Below, one piece after another: positions 36,471-46,389 of a stretch of DNA of 64,000 bases. A program made the position numbers and the translations under genes. Each line of letters opens with the position of its first letter. The stretch's first letter is position 1. This DNA is from PALSA-612 sp963765295 (lineage in GTDB: Bacteria; Actinomycetota; Thermoleophilia; Gaiellales; Gaiellaceae), in the NCBI GenBank assembly GCA_963765295.1, contig CAVXVO010000007.1, positions 310,001-374,000 of the forward strand, in the 5' to 3' direction. Under the pieces are notes generated by a model, which saw only the letters and a program-made list of their open reading frames with translations, was not told where the DNA came from and ran no database searches.

Positions 36471-36815
36471 TTAGACCGACGTCCTGCGGGCCCGCGCGAG
36501 GAGCACGCGTCCCAGAAACACCACTGCCGCCAGCCCGACCAGCTGGCCGCCGAGGACGATGCGGTTCACGTCCGGCGCGGGTTTCCAGGTGACGCCCTCG
36601 TCGGTGATCACCCAGGCGCCGACCGGCCTGGCCGTGAGGCCGAATCCGCCGCCGCCTCCCTCGCCCTCGTCGCTCCGGCCGCTGCCCCCTCCGCTGCCGC
36701 CGCGCACCGCCGCGGCCGGGATCACCGTGACCCCGTCGCGCTCGTAGGGATCGCCGTAGACGCGCCGCGCGGTCATCGCGTCGCGCGCTTCCGCGATCAA
36801 CTCCTGCACGTCCAT
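36471..36815 (-). CDS. YtfJ/GerW-family protein with C-terminal membrane helix
   Basis: A 114-residue protein with the Spore_YtfJ pattern: YGDPYERDGVTVIPAAAVRG, a glycine-rich linker with GGGGGFGLTARPVGAWVITD, and EGVTWKPAPDVNRI, followed by a membrane helix (GQLVGLAAVVFLGRVLLA). In spore formers the family affects germination; actinobacterial copies occur in non-sporing species and their role is unknown. The start is the ATG that gives MDVQELIAEARDAM. Confidence 0.8.
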   Translation of the reverse strand: MDVQELIAEARDAMTARRVYGDPYERDGVTVIPAAAVRGGSGGGSGRSDEGEGGGGGFGLTARPVGAWVITDEGVTWKPAPDVNRIVLGGQLVGLAAVVFLGRVLLARARRTSV

Positions 36816-36991
36816 ACGTGCCTCCTTTCGATCGCCTGAAAGGGTCGCATCCGGCGGCAGGCGGGGCATCGGGGAACTTCCGGACCGCGCGAGCGAGCGA
36901 AGCCGGGACGGCGATCCTGGACGGCGAGGGTTCCTCGACGGATCGCCGTCCCCGCACGTGTTCTTCGGAGCGAGCGCCCGTTCGGATTGCG

Positions 36992-37789
36992 CTACGCGCC
37001 ACGCCACTCGGGCGGGCGCTTCTCGAGGAAGGCGCTCATGCCCTCCTGCGCGTCGCCCGCCTCGGCGTTCGTGGTCATGACGCGCCGGGTCAGCTCGTAC
37101 GCGCCGTGCTCGTCCAGGTCGACCTGGCGGTAGAACGCCTCCTTGCCGATCCCGACCGTCAGCGGGCTCGAGCGGGCGATCTTCTCGACGAGCACGGCGA
37201 CGGCCGCATCCAGCTCGGCGGCCGGGACGACCAGGTTGACGAGCCCCCAGTCGGCGGCCGTGTGCGCGTCGATCGGGTCGCCCGTGAGCAGGAGCTGCAG
37301 CGCGCGCTTGCGCCCGACCGCGCGCGAGATCGGCACCATCGGCGTCGAGCAGAAGAGCCCGATCTTGACGCCCGGCGTCGCGAACCTCGCCTCCTCGGCG
37401 GCGACGACGAGATCGCACGACGCGACGAGCTGGCAGCCCGCCGCGGTCGCCGTCGCGTGCACCTTCGCGATCACGGGCTGCGGGACGCGGTGGATCGTCT
37501 CCATCATCACGGTGCAGACGTCGAACAGCCGCTCGTAGAAGGCGGCGTCGCGGCCGACCATCTCGCCCAGGTCGTGACCGGCAGAGAAGGCGGGGCCTGC
37601 GCCCGCGACCACGATCGCGCGCACGTCCCGCTCGCCGCCGACCAGGTCGAGCGCGGCGATCAGCTCCTCCATCAGCTCGAGCGAGAGCGCGTTCCGCTTC
37701 TCCGGCCGGTTGAGCGTGATCGTCGCCGCCGGGCCTTCCCGCGTCACGAGCAGGTTCCGGAAAGCGGTGTCGCTTGCCGTCAGCGCCAC
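36992..37789 (-). CDS. Enoyl-CoA hydratase/isomerase family protein
   Basis: An intact 265-residue crotonase-fold protein, notable in a region where most genes are broken. Oxyanion segments AGAGPAFSAGHDLGEMVGRD and KVHATATAAGCQLVASCDLV are clear, and a catalytic-type glutamate occurs in SAGHDLGEMVG rather than at both usual positions, so it may be an isomerase-like or unspecialised hydratase. It begins at GTG 37789, divergent from an acyl-CoA synthetase with 32 bases between starts. Together they suggest fatty or aromatic acid activation and beta-oxidation. Confidence 0.85.
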   Translation of the reverse strand: MALTASDTAFRNLLVTREGPAATITLNRPEKRNALSLELMEELIAALDLVGGERDVRAIVVAGAGPAFSAGHDLGEMVGRDAAFYERLFDVCTVMMETIHRVPQPVIAKVHATATAAGCQLVASCDLVVAAEEARFATPGVKIGLFCSTPMVPISRAVGRKRALQLLLTGDPIDAHTAADWGLVNLVVPAAELDAAVAVLVEKIARSSPLTVGIGKEAFYRQVDLDEHGAYELTRRVMTTNAEAGDAQEGMSAFLEKRPPEWRGA

Positions 37790-37821
37790 GATCGCCCTAG
37801 GGTAACGCCATCGAAGCGCCG

Positions 37822-39357
37822 GTGCACCTGTCGCCGCTGACGCCGCTCGCTTTCCTGGAGCGAACGGCCGCCGTGTTCCCGGACGCGGTCGGAGTCGTCG
37901 ACGGCGATCGCCGGCTGACGTGGGCAGAGCTGCGCGAGCGGTCGCGCCGGCTGGCCGTCGCGCTGCAGGAGGCCGGGATCGAGAAGGGCGAGCGGGTCGC
38001 CTACCTCGCGCTGAACACGCCGGAGCTGCTCGAGGCCCACTTCGGCGTGCCGGCCGCGGGCGCTGTGCTCGTCGCCGTCAACACGCGGCTGCTCGCGGAC
38101 GAGGTCGGGTACATCCTCGACCACTCGGGGCGCGCGTCTGCTCGTGGTCGATCCCTCGCTTGCGGAGCTCGTCGAGGGTGCGTCGGTCGAGCGGACGCTC
38201 GTGATCGGCGAGGAGTACGAGGCGTTCCTCGCCGGCGCCGGTGACGGCGAGCCGGAGGACCGCCTCGAGACGGAGGACGACACGATCTCGATCAACTACA
38301 CGAGCGGCACGACCGGCCGGCCGAAGGGCGTCATGTACACGCACCGTGGCGCGTACATGAACGCGCTCGCGGAGGCGCACCACGCGCGGCTCGACTCGCG
38401 ATCGGTCTTCCTCTGGACGCTGCCGATGTTCCACTGCAACGGCTGGTGCTTCACGTGGGCCGTCACCGCCGTCGGCGCCAGGCACGTCTGCCTGCGCAGG
38501 GTCGATCCGCCGCTCGTCTGGCAATTGATCGCCGACGAGGGCGTCACGCACCTGAACGGCGCGCCCACCGTGCTCGTGATGCTCGGCGCCGACCCGGCCG
38601 CGCACGTGCTGGAGCGGCCGGTGCAGGTGACGACCGCGGGTGCGCCGCCGCCGCCGGCCGTGATCTCGCGGACGGAGGCGCTCGGCTTCCGGATCAACCA
38701 CGTCTACGGCCTGACCGAGACCTACGGGCCGATCACGGTCTGCGAGTGGCACGCCGAGTGGGACGAGGCGGGCGACGAGGAGCGGGCGCGCCTGCGGGCC
38801 CGGCAGGGCGTCGGGCTCGTCACGTCCGACGCGGTGCGAGTGGTCGACGCGGAGATGAACGACGTGCCCGCCGACGGCGAGACGATGGGCGAGGTCGTGA
38901 TGCGCGGCAACAACGTGATGAAGGGCTACTTCGCGCGACGAGGCGGCGACGGCCGAGGCGTTCCGCGGCGGCTGGTTCCACTCCGGGCGACCTCGCCGTC
39001 ATGCACCCGGACGGCTACATCGAGGTGCGCGACCGCGCCAAGGACATCATCATCTCGGGCGGCGAGAACATCTCGACGATCGAGGTCGAGCGCGCGCTCG
39101 TCCGCCATCCGGACGTGCTCGAGGCGGCGGTCGTCGCGATCCCGGACGAGAAGTGGGGCGAGCGGCCGAAGGGCTACGTGACGCTGCGGCCGGGGGCGAC
39201 GCTGACGGCCGAGGAGCTGATCGCGTTCTCGCGCGAGACGCTGCCCGGGTTCAAGGCGCCGAGCGAGATCGAGTTCGGCGAGCTGCCGAAGACGTCGACC
39301 GGCAAGGTGAAGAAGTTCGAGCTGCGCGCCCGTGCCCGCGCACGCCCGGACACGTGA
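37822..39357 (+). CDS. Acyl-CoA synthetase (AMP-forming), three frameshifts
   Basis: An ANL-family ligase activating a carboxylic acid through an acyl-adenylate. Motifs: P-loop ISINYTSGTTGRPKGVMYTH, FHCNGWCFTW, VYGLTETYGPI and the hinge DRAKDIIISGGENISTIEVE, with the catalytic lysine in LPKTSTGKVKK. Insertions near 38130, 38936 and about 38975 restore exactly 511 residues when removed. It begins at GTG 37822. The stop overlaps the GTG of the next synthetase (GTGA). It resembles medium-chain/3-methylmercaptopropionyl-CoA ligase types; the acid is not known. Confidence 0.8.
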
Positions 39358-41001
39358 GCGCGCTCTCGTACGCGCACGGCGCGAGCGACGTGCCGCTGCT
39401 CGGCGACACGATCGGCGAGCGGCTGCGGGCGACGGTCGAGCGGTTCGGCGACCGCGAGGCGCTCGTCGTCCGTCACCAGGGCTATCGCGCGACGTACCGC
39501 GAGCTGTGGGAGGAGTCGGGGCGGGCCGCGCGGGGCCTGCTCGCGCGCGGGGTCGAGAGGGGCGACCGCGTCGGCATCTGGGCGCCGAACCGCGCCGAGT
39601 GGGTCGTCAGCCAGTACGCGACGGCGCGCGTCGGCGCCGATCCTCGTCAACGTCAACCCGGCCTACAAGCGCAGCGAGCTCGAGTACGCGCTGACGCGCT
39701 CCGGGATCGGTCTCCTGCTGCTCGCGCGCGGCTTCCGCGACGCGGACTACGTCGGCGATGCTCGACGACGTGCGCGCCCGCTGCCCGGCGCTCGAGGAGG
39801 CGCTCGTGCTCGACGACGGCTGGGACGCGCTGCTCGCCGACGGCGACGACGTGCCCGAGACGGTGCTGTGCCACGCGCGAAGCCGCGCTCCAGTTCGACG
39901 ACCCGATCAACATCCAGTACACGTCCGGGACGACCGGGTTCCCGAAGGGCGCGACGCTCTCGCACCACAACATCCTCAACAACGGCCACTTCATCGCCGG
40001 GACGCTGCGCTACACCGAGGACGACCGCGTCTGCGTGCCGGTGCCCTTCTATCACTGCTTCGGCATGGTGCATCGGCAACCTCGCCTGCATGACGCGCGG
40101 CGCCTGCGTCGTCGTCCCCGGCGAGTCGTTCGATCCGCTCGCCGTGCTCGAGGCCGTCGAGGCCGAGCGCTGCACGTCGCTCTACGGCGTGCCGACGATG
40201 TTCGTCGCCGAGCTCGAGCACCCGCGCTTCGCGCGACTTCGACCTGTCCAGCCTGCGCACCGGCGTGATGGCCGGCTCGCCGTGCCCGATCGAGACGATG
40301 AAGAGCGTGCGCACGCTGATGCACATGGAGGAGGTGACGATCTGCTACGGCATGACCGAGACGTCGCCGGTCTCGACGCAGAGCTCCGTCGACGATCCGG
40401 TCGACAAGCGCGTCACGACCGTCGGCCGGGTGCACCCGCACCTCGAGATCAAGGTCGTCGACCCCGCGACCGGGCGCATCGTGCCGCGCGGGACGCCGGG
40501 CGAGCAGTGCACGCGCGGCTACAGCGTCATGCTCGGCTACTGGGACGACGACGAGGCGACGCGCGCAGGCGATCGATCCGGCCGGCTGGATGCACACCGG
40601 CGACCTGGCGGTGATGGACGACGAGGGCTACGTGAGCATCGTCGGCCGCATCAAGGACGTGATCATCCGCGGCGGCGAGAACATCTACCCGCGCGAGGTC
40701 GAGGAGTTCCTGCTGACGCTTCCGGACGTGACCGAGGCGTACGTGATCGGCGTGCCGAGCGCGCGCTACGGCGAGGAGGTCATGGCCTGGGTCCGGCTCC
40801 GCGAGGGCGCGACGGCCGGCGAGGACGAGCTCGCAGCGGCGTGCCGCGGCGCCGATCGCGACGTTCAAGATCCCGCGCTACTGGAAGTTCGTGGACGCGT
40901 TCCCGATGACGGTGACCGGGAAGATCCAGAAGTACAGGATGCGCGAGACGGCGATCGAGGAGCTCGGGCTGGCCGAAGCGGCCGCGATCGAGACCGCCTA
41001 G
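39354..41001 (+). CDS. Fatty-acyl-CoA synthetase (AMP-forming), seven frameshifts
   Basis: A second ANL ligase: NIQYTSGTTGFPKGATLSHH, VPFYHCFGMVIGNLACMTRG, TICYGMTETSPVSTQSSVDD and GRIKDVIIRGGENIYPREVE, with the end MTVTGKIQKYRMRE. Seven one-base insertions (39645, 39760, 39878, 40073, 40234, 40563, 40857) all add G or C, and removing them gives a length that is an exact codon multiple, about 546 residues. Translationally coupled to the synthetase before it. Its TAG shares a CTAG palindrome with the stop of the convergent methyltransferase. Confidence 0.8.
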
Positions 41002-41725
41002 CTCTTCTCCCAGACCGAGATGTGCTTCCGGCTCTCGCTCGTGAACGGCTCGCGGTTCCAGTCGCGCGAAGCGCTCGCGCAGCGTCATGCCGGCGAGCTG
41101 CGCCATCAGGTCGAGCTCCGACGGCCAGACGTAGCGGAACGGCATCGAGATGAGCTCCCAGTGTCCGTCGACGAGCCCGAAGTGATGCGACGTGAGCCCC
41201 TGGTTCGACGACGTCGTACTCGTCGATGCCCCAGTGCGTCTCGCTCGCATGGAAGACCCGCATCGTCTCGCCCGGCGGCAGCCGCTGGAGATCCGGGATG
41301 CCGAGCTCGATCACGAAGCAGCCGCCCGGCTCGAGGTGCGCGGCGACGTTTCGGAAGCAGGCGACCTGCGCCTCCTGCGTCGTGAGGTTCCCGATCGTGT
41401 TGAAGACGAGGTACGCGACCGGGAACGTGCCGTCGACCCTGGTCGTCGCGAAGTCGCCGATCGTCACGTCGATCTCGTCCGCGCCGGGCTTGGCGCGGAG
41501 CCTCGCGACCATCTCCTCGGACAGGTCGATCCCGCTCACGCGTACGCCGCGCCGCGCGAGCGGCAGCGCGATGCGGCCCGTCCCGATGCCGAGCTCGAGC
41601 GCCGCCCCATCGCCGGCGAGCTCGGCGAGGAAGTCGACGACCGGGTCGACGGCGCCAGGGGCGAAGATCTCGGCGTCGTCGTCGTACCGCGCCGCAACCT
41701 GCTCGCCGAAGTAGTTCTCGGGCAC
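40998..41725 (-). CDS. SAM-dependent class I methyltransferase, two frameshifts
   Basis: The SAM site is clear: ALELGIGTGRIALPLARRGV followed by VSGIDLSEEMVARL, then VAYLVFNTIGNLTTQEAQVA. After an insertion near 41215 the second half reads LTSHHFGLVDGHWELISMPF and another insertion near 41070 leads to the end KHISVWEKS. Restored length is about 241 residues. Small stand-alone methyltransferases of this group modify small molecules; no substrate can be named. The start is the ATG giving MPENYFGEQVAARYD. Confidence 0.75.
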
Positions 41726-41727
41726 GG

Positions 41728-42323
41728 CTAGACCGCCCTCGGCACGAGCGGCTCGCCCGCGAGCAGGCGCTCGAGGCCGCCCATGCCCCAGTGGGACTCG
41801 CCCTCCGGCGTCAGGAGCGAGGGGACACCGCGGACGCCCGCCGCCTCGGCCTCGCGCGCGGATCGTCCGCGATGCTGCGTCGATCCGCTCGGGCGAGTAG
41901 GCGGCGGCGATCGCGCCGTCGGGGTCGAGGCCGACCCGATCAGCCGCACGGCGGATCTCGGCATCGGTTGCGATGTCCTCGCCCTCGCAGAAGAACGCCT
42001 CGTAGAGCGCGTGCTTGAACGGCCGCAGCCGCCCCTCGTCGCCGGCCCAGAGGCAGGCGGCGAGAATGAGCGTCGAGCGGGGCTGATAGCGCGGCAGGTG
42101 GATCTCGACGCCGAGCGCCAGCGCGCGGCGGTAGACGTGCTGCGTCCAGTCGACGCGCAGATGGTCGCCGCGCGGCTCGAGCAGCGCCTTCGGCGCCGGC
42201 CGCAGCTCGAACGGCAGCCAGTCGACCGTCGACCTCGCCGGCGTCCTCCGCGGCCTCGACCGTGCGCGACTCCATGTACGAGTACGGGCAGACGATGTCG
42301 TAGTAGAAGCGAATCTTCCGCAT
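41728..42323 (-). CDS. DsbA-family thioredoxin-fold oxidoreductase (2-hydroxychromene isomerase/FrnE-like), frameshifted
   Basis: The N-terminus IRFYYDIVCPYSYMESRTVE carries the CPYS active-site motif of the DSBA family, without a signal peptide, so cytoplasmic as in FrnE. The C-terminus, read in another frame, has AAGVRGVPSLLTPEGESHWG with the conserved cis-proline region. At least two one-base insertions lie between. Restored length is about 197. It lies three bases from the methyltransferase start and 31 bases from the divergent nitrilase start. The role is possibly thiol redox or glutathione-dependent isomerisation of an aromatic intermediate. Confidence 0.7.
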
Positions 42324-42354
42324 CTCGATGTCAGACTTTAGACTCCGGGCGCCG

Positions 42355-43195
42355 ATGCGGGTAGCGGTAGCCCAGATCGAGCCGAAGCTGGCCGAGAAGG
42401 AGCGGAATCTCGACCTCTGTCTCGGCACGCCTCGAGGAGGCGGTCGCTGCGGGCGCCGAGCTGCTCGTCCTGCCCGAGTGCGCGATCCCCGGCTACGTGT
42501 ACGAGAGCGCCGACGAGGCGCTGCCGTATCGCCGAGGAGATCCCCGGGCCGTCCACGGCCGTCCTCGAGGACGCGTGCCGCCGTCTCGACGCGCACGTCG
42601 TCTGCGGCCTGCTCGAGCGCGACGGCGACGTCGATCCACAACGCGGCCGTGCTCGTCGGCCCGGACGGGCTCGTCGGCTCCTATCGCAAGAGCCACCTGC
42701 CGTTCCTCGGCGTCGACCGCTTCGTGCGCGCCGGGCGACGAGCTGCCGGTCTTCGACACGCCGATCGGCCGGATCGGACTCGAGATCTGCTACGACCTGC
42801 GCTTCCCGGAGGTGACCCGGTCGCTCGCGCTCGCGGGCGCGGAGATCGTCTGCCTGCCGACGAACTGGCCGCTCGCGGCGGCGGCCAACGCCGAGCTGCT
42901 CACGACTGCGCGCGCGTTCGAGAACCGCATCTATCTGCTCGTCGCGAACCGCGTGGGCAAGGAGCGGACGGCCGAGTTCTGCGGCCGCAGCCAGATCGTC
43001 GACCCGACCGGCACCGCCTGGCGGAGACCGACGCGACGAGCGAGGCGCTGCTCGTCGCCGACGTCGACCTCGAGCGGGCGCGCGACAAGTCGATCGTCCC
43101 CGCCCCCGGGGAGTACGAGATGCACCTGTTCGGCCACCGCCGACCCGATCTCTACGGCGCTCTCGTCGAGGAGACCCAGCAGCGTCACGACCTAG
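42355..43195 (+). CDS. Carbon-nitrogen hydrolase (nitrilase superfamily), frameshifted
   Basis: The Glu-Lys-Cys triad is visible across frames: LLVLPECAIPGYVYESADEA (Glu), VGSYRKSHLPFLGVDRFVR (Lys) and GRIGLEICYDLRFPEVTRSL (nucleophile Cys), followed by ARAFENRIYLLVANRVGKER. Members include beta-ureidopropionase, N-carbamoyl-D-amino acid amidohydrolase and omega-amidase. Given the hydantoinase and carbamoylase genes nearby, an N-carbamoyl compound is attractive but unproven. At least five insertions interrupt it, so the exact stop (TAG at 43193) is approximate. GAAGGAGG for the next gene follows immediately. Confidence 0.75.
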
Positions 43196-43207
43196 AAGGA
43201 GGTTCGA

Positions 43208-44186
43208 GTGAGCATGACCGTCAAGGATCACGAGCTCGTCCCGGAGGCGATCATCGACAAGGACGGGCTGAAGGTCTCGAAGAGCCCCTGGGGCGCCGGA
43301 CGACGAGATCGGACGGCTGAACTGGATCACGCCCGAGACGAACCGCGCGATCCTCGAGCATCTGAGCGGCGGCCACGTCTTCGACCTCAACGTCGAGTAC
43401 TTCATCGGCATGCCGTCCTGGGTCGCGGCCGGCGATCCGCCCTACGGGATCTGGATGACGCACACGCCCGCAGGGCTCGATCAACGACAACCTCTCCGGC
43501 GTCGGCGCGGCACGTGCACGAGAAGTACTCGTACTGCGGCGACTCGATCCACCTGTACACGCACTGCGGCACGCACGTCGACACGCTCAACCACCTCGGT
43601 CACCACGGCATGTTCTGGAACGGCTGGACGGCGGACAAGGATCTCGGCAGCCGGATCTGGAACAAGGGCGGGCTCGACAAGTACCCGCCGATCATCGCGC
43701 GCGGCGTGCTGCTCGACGTCGCCGGGATGCACGGCGTCGACGAGCTCGACGCGCGGCTACGCGGATCACGCCGCAAGGATCTCCAGGACACGGTCGCGAA
43801 GCAGGGCGTCGAGCTCCGCAAGAAGGACGTCGTGCTCGTCCGGACCGGGCGGATGCGGGCCTGGCCCGACTTCGACGGCTACCTCGCAGAAGCCGCCGGG
43901 GATCACGCTTCCGTCGGCGAAGTGGCTGTGCGAGGAGGCCGGCGCGATGTGCATCGCCGGCGACACGATCGGCCTCGAGGTGCTGCCGTGGGACGAGCCG
44001 GACGCGTTCCTGCCCGTCCACGCGTACATGTTCTCGACCGCCGGCGCGCAGATCATCGAGGTCGTCAACATGGAGGAGATCGCGGCCGAGAAGCAGTACG
44101 AGTTCGCCTTCCTCGGCTTCCCGATGAAGCTCCGCGGCGCGACCGGGGCACCGATGCCCTCGTACGCCGTGCCGCTCAGGGACTAG
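43208..44186 (+). CDS. Cyclase-family metal-dependent hydrolase (kynurenine formamidase/isatin hydrolase-like), frameshifted
   Basis: The family's metal motif is HLYTHCGTHVDTLNHLGHHG, a close form of HxGTHxDxPxH. Other blocks: LNVEYFIGMPSWVAAGDPPY, PPIIARGVLLDVAGMHGVDE, KKDVVLVRTGRMRAWPDFDG and CIAGDTIGLEVLPWDEPDAF. Four one-base insertions fit its length mod 3; restored length is about 324. These manganese enzymes open N-formyl or lactam bonds. A GAAGGAGG site precedes the GTG at 43208 (an ATG two codons on is an alternative). It lies 12 bases after the nitrilase gene, probably in one operon. Confidence 0.8.
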
Positions 44187-44194
44187 ACAGCGCT

Positions 44195-44229
44195 GGACAT
44201 GGCCGAGGGACTGTCCCTCGGCCATGTCC
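44195..44229. terminator. Very stable bidirectional hairpin
   Basis: A perfect 16-bp stem, GGACATGGCCGAGGGA paired with TCCCTCGGCCATGTCC, and a 3-base CTG loop, eight bases after the cyclase stop and 12 before the convergent secreted-protein stop. Confidence 0.85.
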
Positions 44230-44241
44230 GTTTCGAGTTGC

Positions 44242-45288
44242 CTAGCCGACCCTGAACAGCTTGCGCGTGTTCGTGATCGTGCAGTTCAGCTGGTCGCCCA
44301 GGGCGACAGTGACCTGAAGGCTGGTGCCGTAGACGGCCGAGCCGTCTGAGCACGCGATCCGAGCCTGGTAGTTGCTCATGTTCGCATTGATTCCGGCCGT
44401 TTCCGACACGGTGTGCGTGCCCGGGAGGACCGTGATCGCACCGGTCGTGCCCCCGTCACCGACGTTGGCGGCATAGGTGATGTTGTCGATCCGCAGGTTG
44501 AACTTCGCCGGATCGAGCGAGCTGCTGATCAGGTGCTTCGTCACCGTGATCGTGGGATTGCTCGTTCCCGCAACGCCGAACGAGAACAGATGGAAGACTC
44601 CGCCGTTATTCGAGTTCGTGAAGTTCTCCGCGAAGAAGGCCGAGTTCCAGAACGACAGGTCCAGGACGTTCGCGGGGCCAACGTGGTTGGCCGCCGTCGC
44701 CGGGGGAACGTTCGTCTCGAAGGCCCGGTTGACGCAGGCGGCGCACACCGGCGTGACGTTGATCCAGTAGGTCGTGCCCGCGTTGAGTACGACCGAGACC
44801 GCGACGGAGTCGGTGTATTCCGTGAAGCCGAAGGCGCTGCGGCCGGTCGGAGTCTGGGTCACGGCGCCCGAACCGGATGCGACGAGGGTGCCGCCGTTCC
44901 CTTCGCTGACGCCGGTCCGGATCTCCCAGGTGGCGCTGGTCGGGATCAGGCCCGAGAGCGTGTTGATGAACAGGCCGCTGACATGCCAGGGCACGTTGGG
45001 CGTTACAGGCGAGTACTGGCTGGAGCCGGTGGTGACGATCGCGTCGCTCTCGTTGGCCAACCCGTTCGCGTTCGCGTCGTTGGGGTCGAAGTCCCCGCTG
45101 TAATACAGGCAGGGACTACACGCCGCCGGCGGCGCGAAGCTTTGCGTCGGGCTGTTCGAGCTGTGGCCGCCGAGCGCACGCGCGGTCGCGGCCGGCCCCT
45201 GCGACGCTCCGGCGGATCCGCTACCAAGTGCTACCGCGAGCGTCGCGCACGCCGCGAGCAAGCCGAGCACAACAAGTCTTGTCTTCAT
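44242..45288 (-). CDS. Secreted protein with prealbumin-like (SpaA-type) C-terminal domain
   Basis: An intact 348-residue exported protein; the ATG at 45288 follows GGGGCAGG and starts a signal peptide (KTRLVVLGLLAACATLAVAL). The middle is a beta-rich domain with CSPCLYYSGDFDPNDANANG and VTPVCAACVNRAF (probable disulfides), plus a jelly-roll-like stretch, TYWINV. The last 110 residues (ITVTKHLISSSLDPAKFNL ... HTVSETAGI ... CTITNTRK) match the prealbumin-fold repeats of surface adhesins. No sortase motif or anchor is seen, so it is probably released. Its codon use is less GC-biased than its neighbours'. Confidence 0.7.
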   Translation of the reverse strand: MKTRLVVLGLLAACATLAVALGSGSAGASQGPAATARALGGHSSNSPTQSFAPPAACSPCLYYSGDFDPNDANANGLANESDAIVTTGSSQYSPVTPNVPWHVSGLFINTLSGLIPTSATWEIRTGVSEGNGGTLVASGSGAVTQTPTGRSAFGFTEYTDSVAVSVVLNAGTTYWINVTPVCAACVNRAFETNVPPATAANHVGPANVLDLSFWNSAFFAENFTNSNNGGVFHLFSFGVAGTSNPTITVTKHLISSSLDPAKFNLRIDNITYAANVGDGGTTGAITVLPGTHTVSETAGINANMSNYQARIACSDGSAVYGTSLQVTVALGDQLNCTITNTRKLFRVG

Positions 45289-45334
45289 TCCTGCCCCCTC
45301 TGAGTCGCCGTCCGATGAGTCTTCGAACTCGAGG

Positions 45335-46389
45335 CTACAACACCTGCAGGTTCGTGCCAATTGTTTGCTCGAACACGTCGAGTGGAAGCAGCGCGGACAC
45401 GATCGGGTACGGCACGTCCACGACCTCGGAGATCCGGAGGTCGACACAGGCCGAGCAGAGCGCGTACGCGGCCGGCCGCTCGAAGCCGTACCGGCGCTCC
45501 AGGTGGCCGATCATCTCGAGGAGCGCAGCGCGGGCGGCGGCGTTCAGGTCCATGCCCGTGTCGACGGGGATGCCGACCGTGGCGAACGACCGCTCGACGC
45601 GGCGGCCCCCGGGCGTCTCGTAGGCCGGGAACCCGGGCGCCGGCACGTCGTGCACGGCGAAGCGCACGGTCACGGAGCCGGCCACCTCGATCGCCGTCCC
45701 GCACACCTCGCCGTCGCCCTGCGCGAAGTGCAGGTCGCCGACCGAGAAGAGCGCTCCCGGAACGTCCACCGGCAGCCAGAGCTTCGAGCCGGCGACGAGA
45801 TGGCGGATGTCCATGTTCCCACCGGTCTCGCGCGGCGGGATCGTGCGCGCGCCCTCGGCCGCCTCGGGCGGCAGCGGCCCCCTCGGGCATCGAGTCGGCC
45901 ACCGGCTGGCCGCGCTCTCGCAGCGCCTCCTCGCGTGCCAGGTAGCCGGCGAGGCGCTCCGGTGACGGCGCGACGCCGACGACGCCGGCGAACATGTCCT
46001 GCGGCACCGCCACGCCGGGCAGCTCCTCCGAGCGCGCGACCCCGTCCGCGATCTCCCACTTGACGAGGTACGGCTCGGGGAACAGGTCGGCGAGGAAGCC
46101 GAAGCCGGGGATGACCGCGGTCGTTCCGAAGTCGTCCGGCTCGTAGGCGACGAACTCGACCTCGAGCGTAGTGCCGGGCTCGGCGCCCTCGACGAAGACC
46201 GGCCCGGTGAGCGGATGTGCGAGGCCGAGATCGAGACGCCCGGCGTCCGCGTGCGTGCTCGCGCGCGTGAGCTGGCCGCCGATGCCGTCGGTGCAGTCGA
46301 GCGTGATCTCGTCGCCCGGCGCGACCGTCGCCGCCGGCCGGCAGCGCGGGATGCCAGCGGTTGTGCACGCTCGTCCTGGGGACGATCAC
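45335..46389 (-). CDS. Acetamidase/formamidase (FmdA/AmdA family), frameshifted
   Basis: It hydrolyses short amides to ammonia and acid. Landmarks are SVHNRWHPALPPA at the start, LTGPVFVEGAEPGTTLEVEF, VPQDMFAGVVGVAPSPERLA, GGNMDIRHLVAGSKLWLPVD with PGALFSVGDLHFAQGDGEVC, and the end YALCSACVDLRISEVVDVPY. At least two insertions fit its length mod 3 (near 46340 and 45890, others possible). It begins at a GTG overlapping the GAF gene's stop. It is consistent with formamide or another simple amide released by the ring-opening enzymes upstream. Confidence 0.8.

Noticed and set aside
24994..46389. Programmed ribosomal frameshifting as an explanation of the broken genes
   Set aside because: Up to eight shifts per gene, no slippery heptamers or consistent downstream structures, and the same in unrelated families; error is far simpler.
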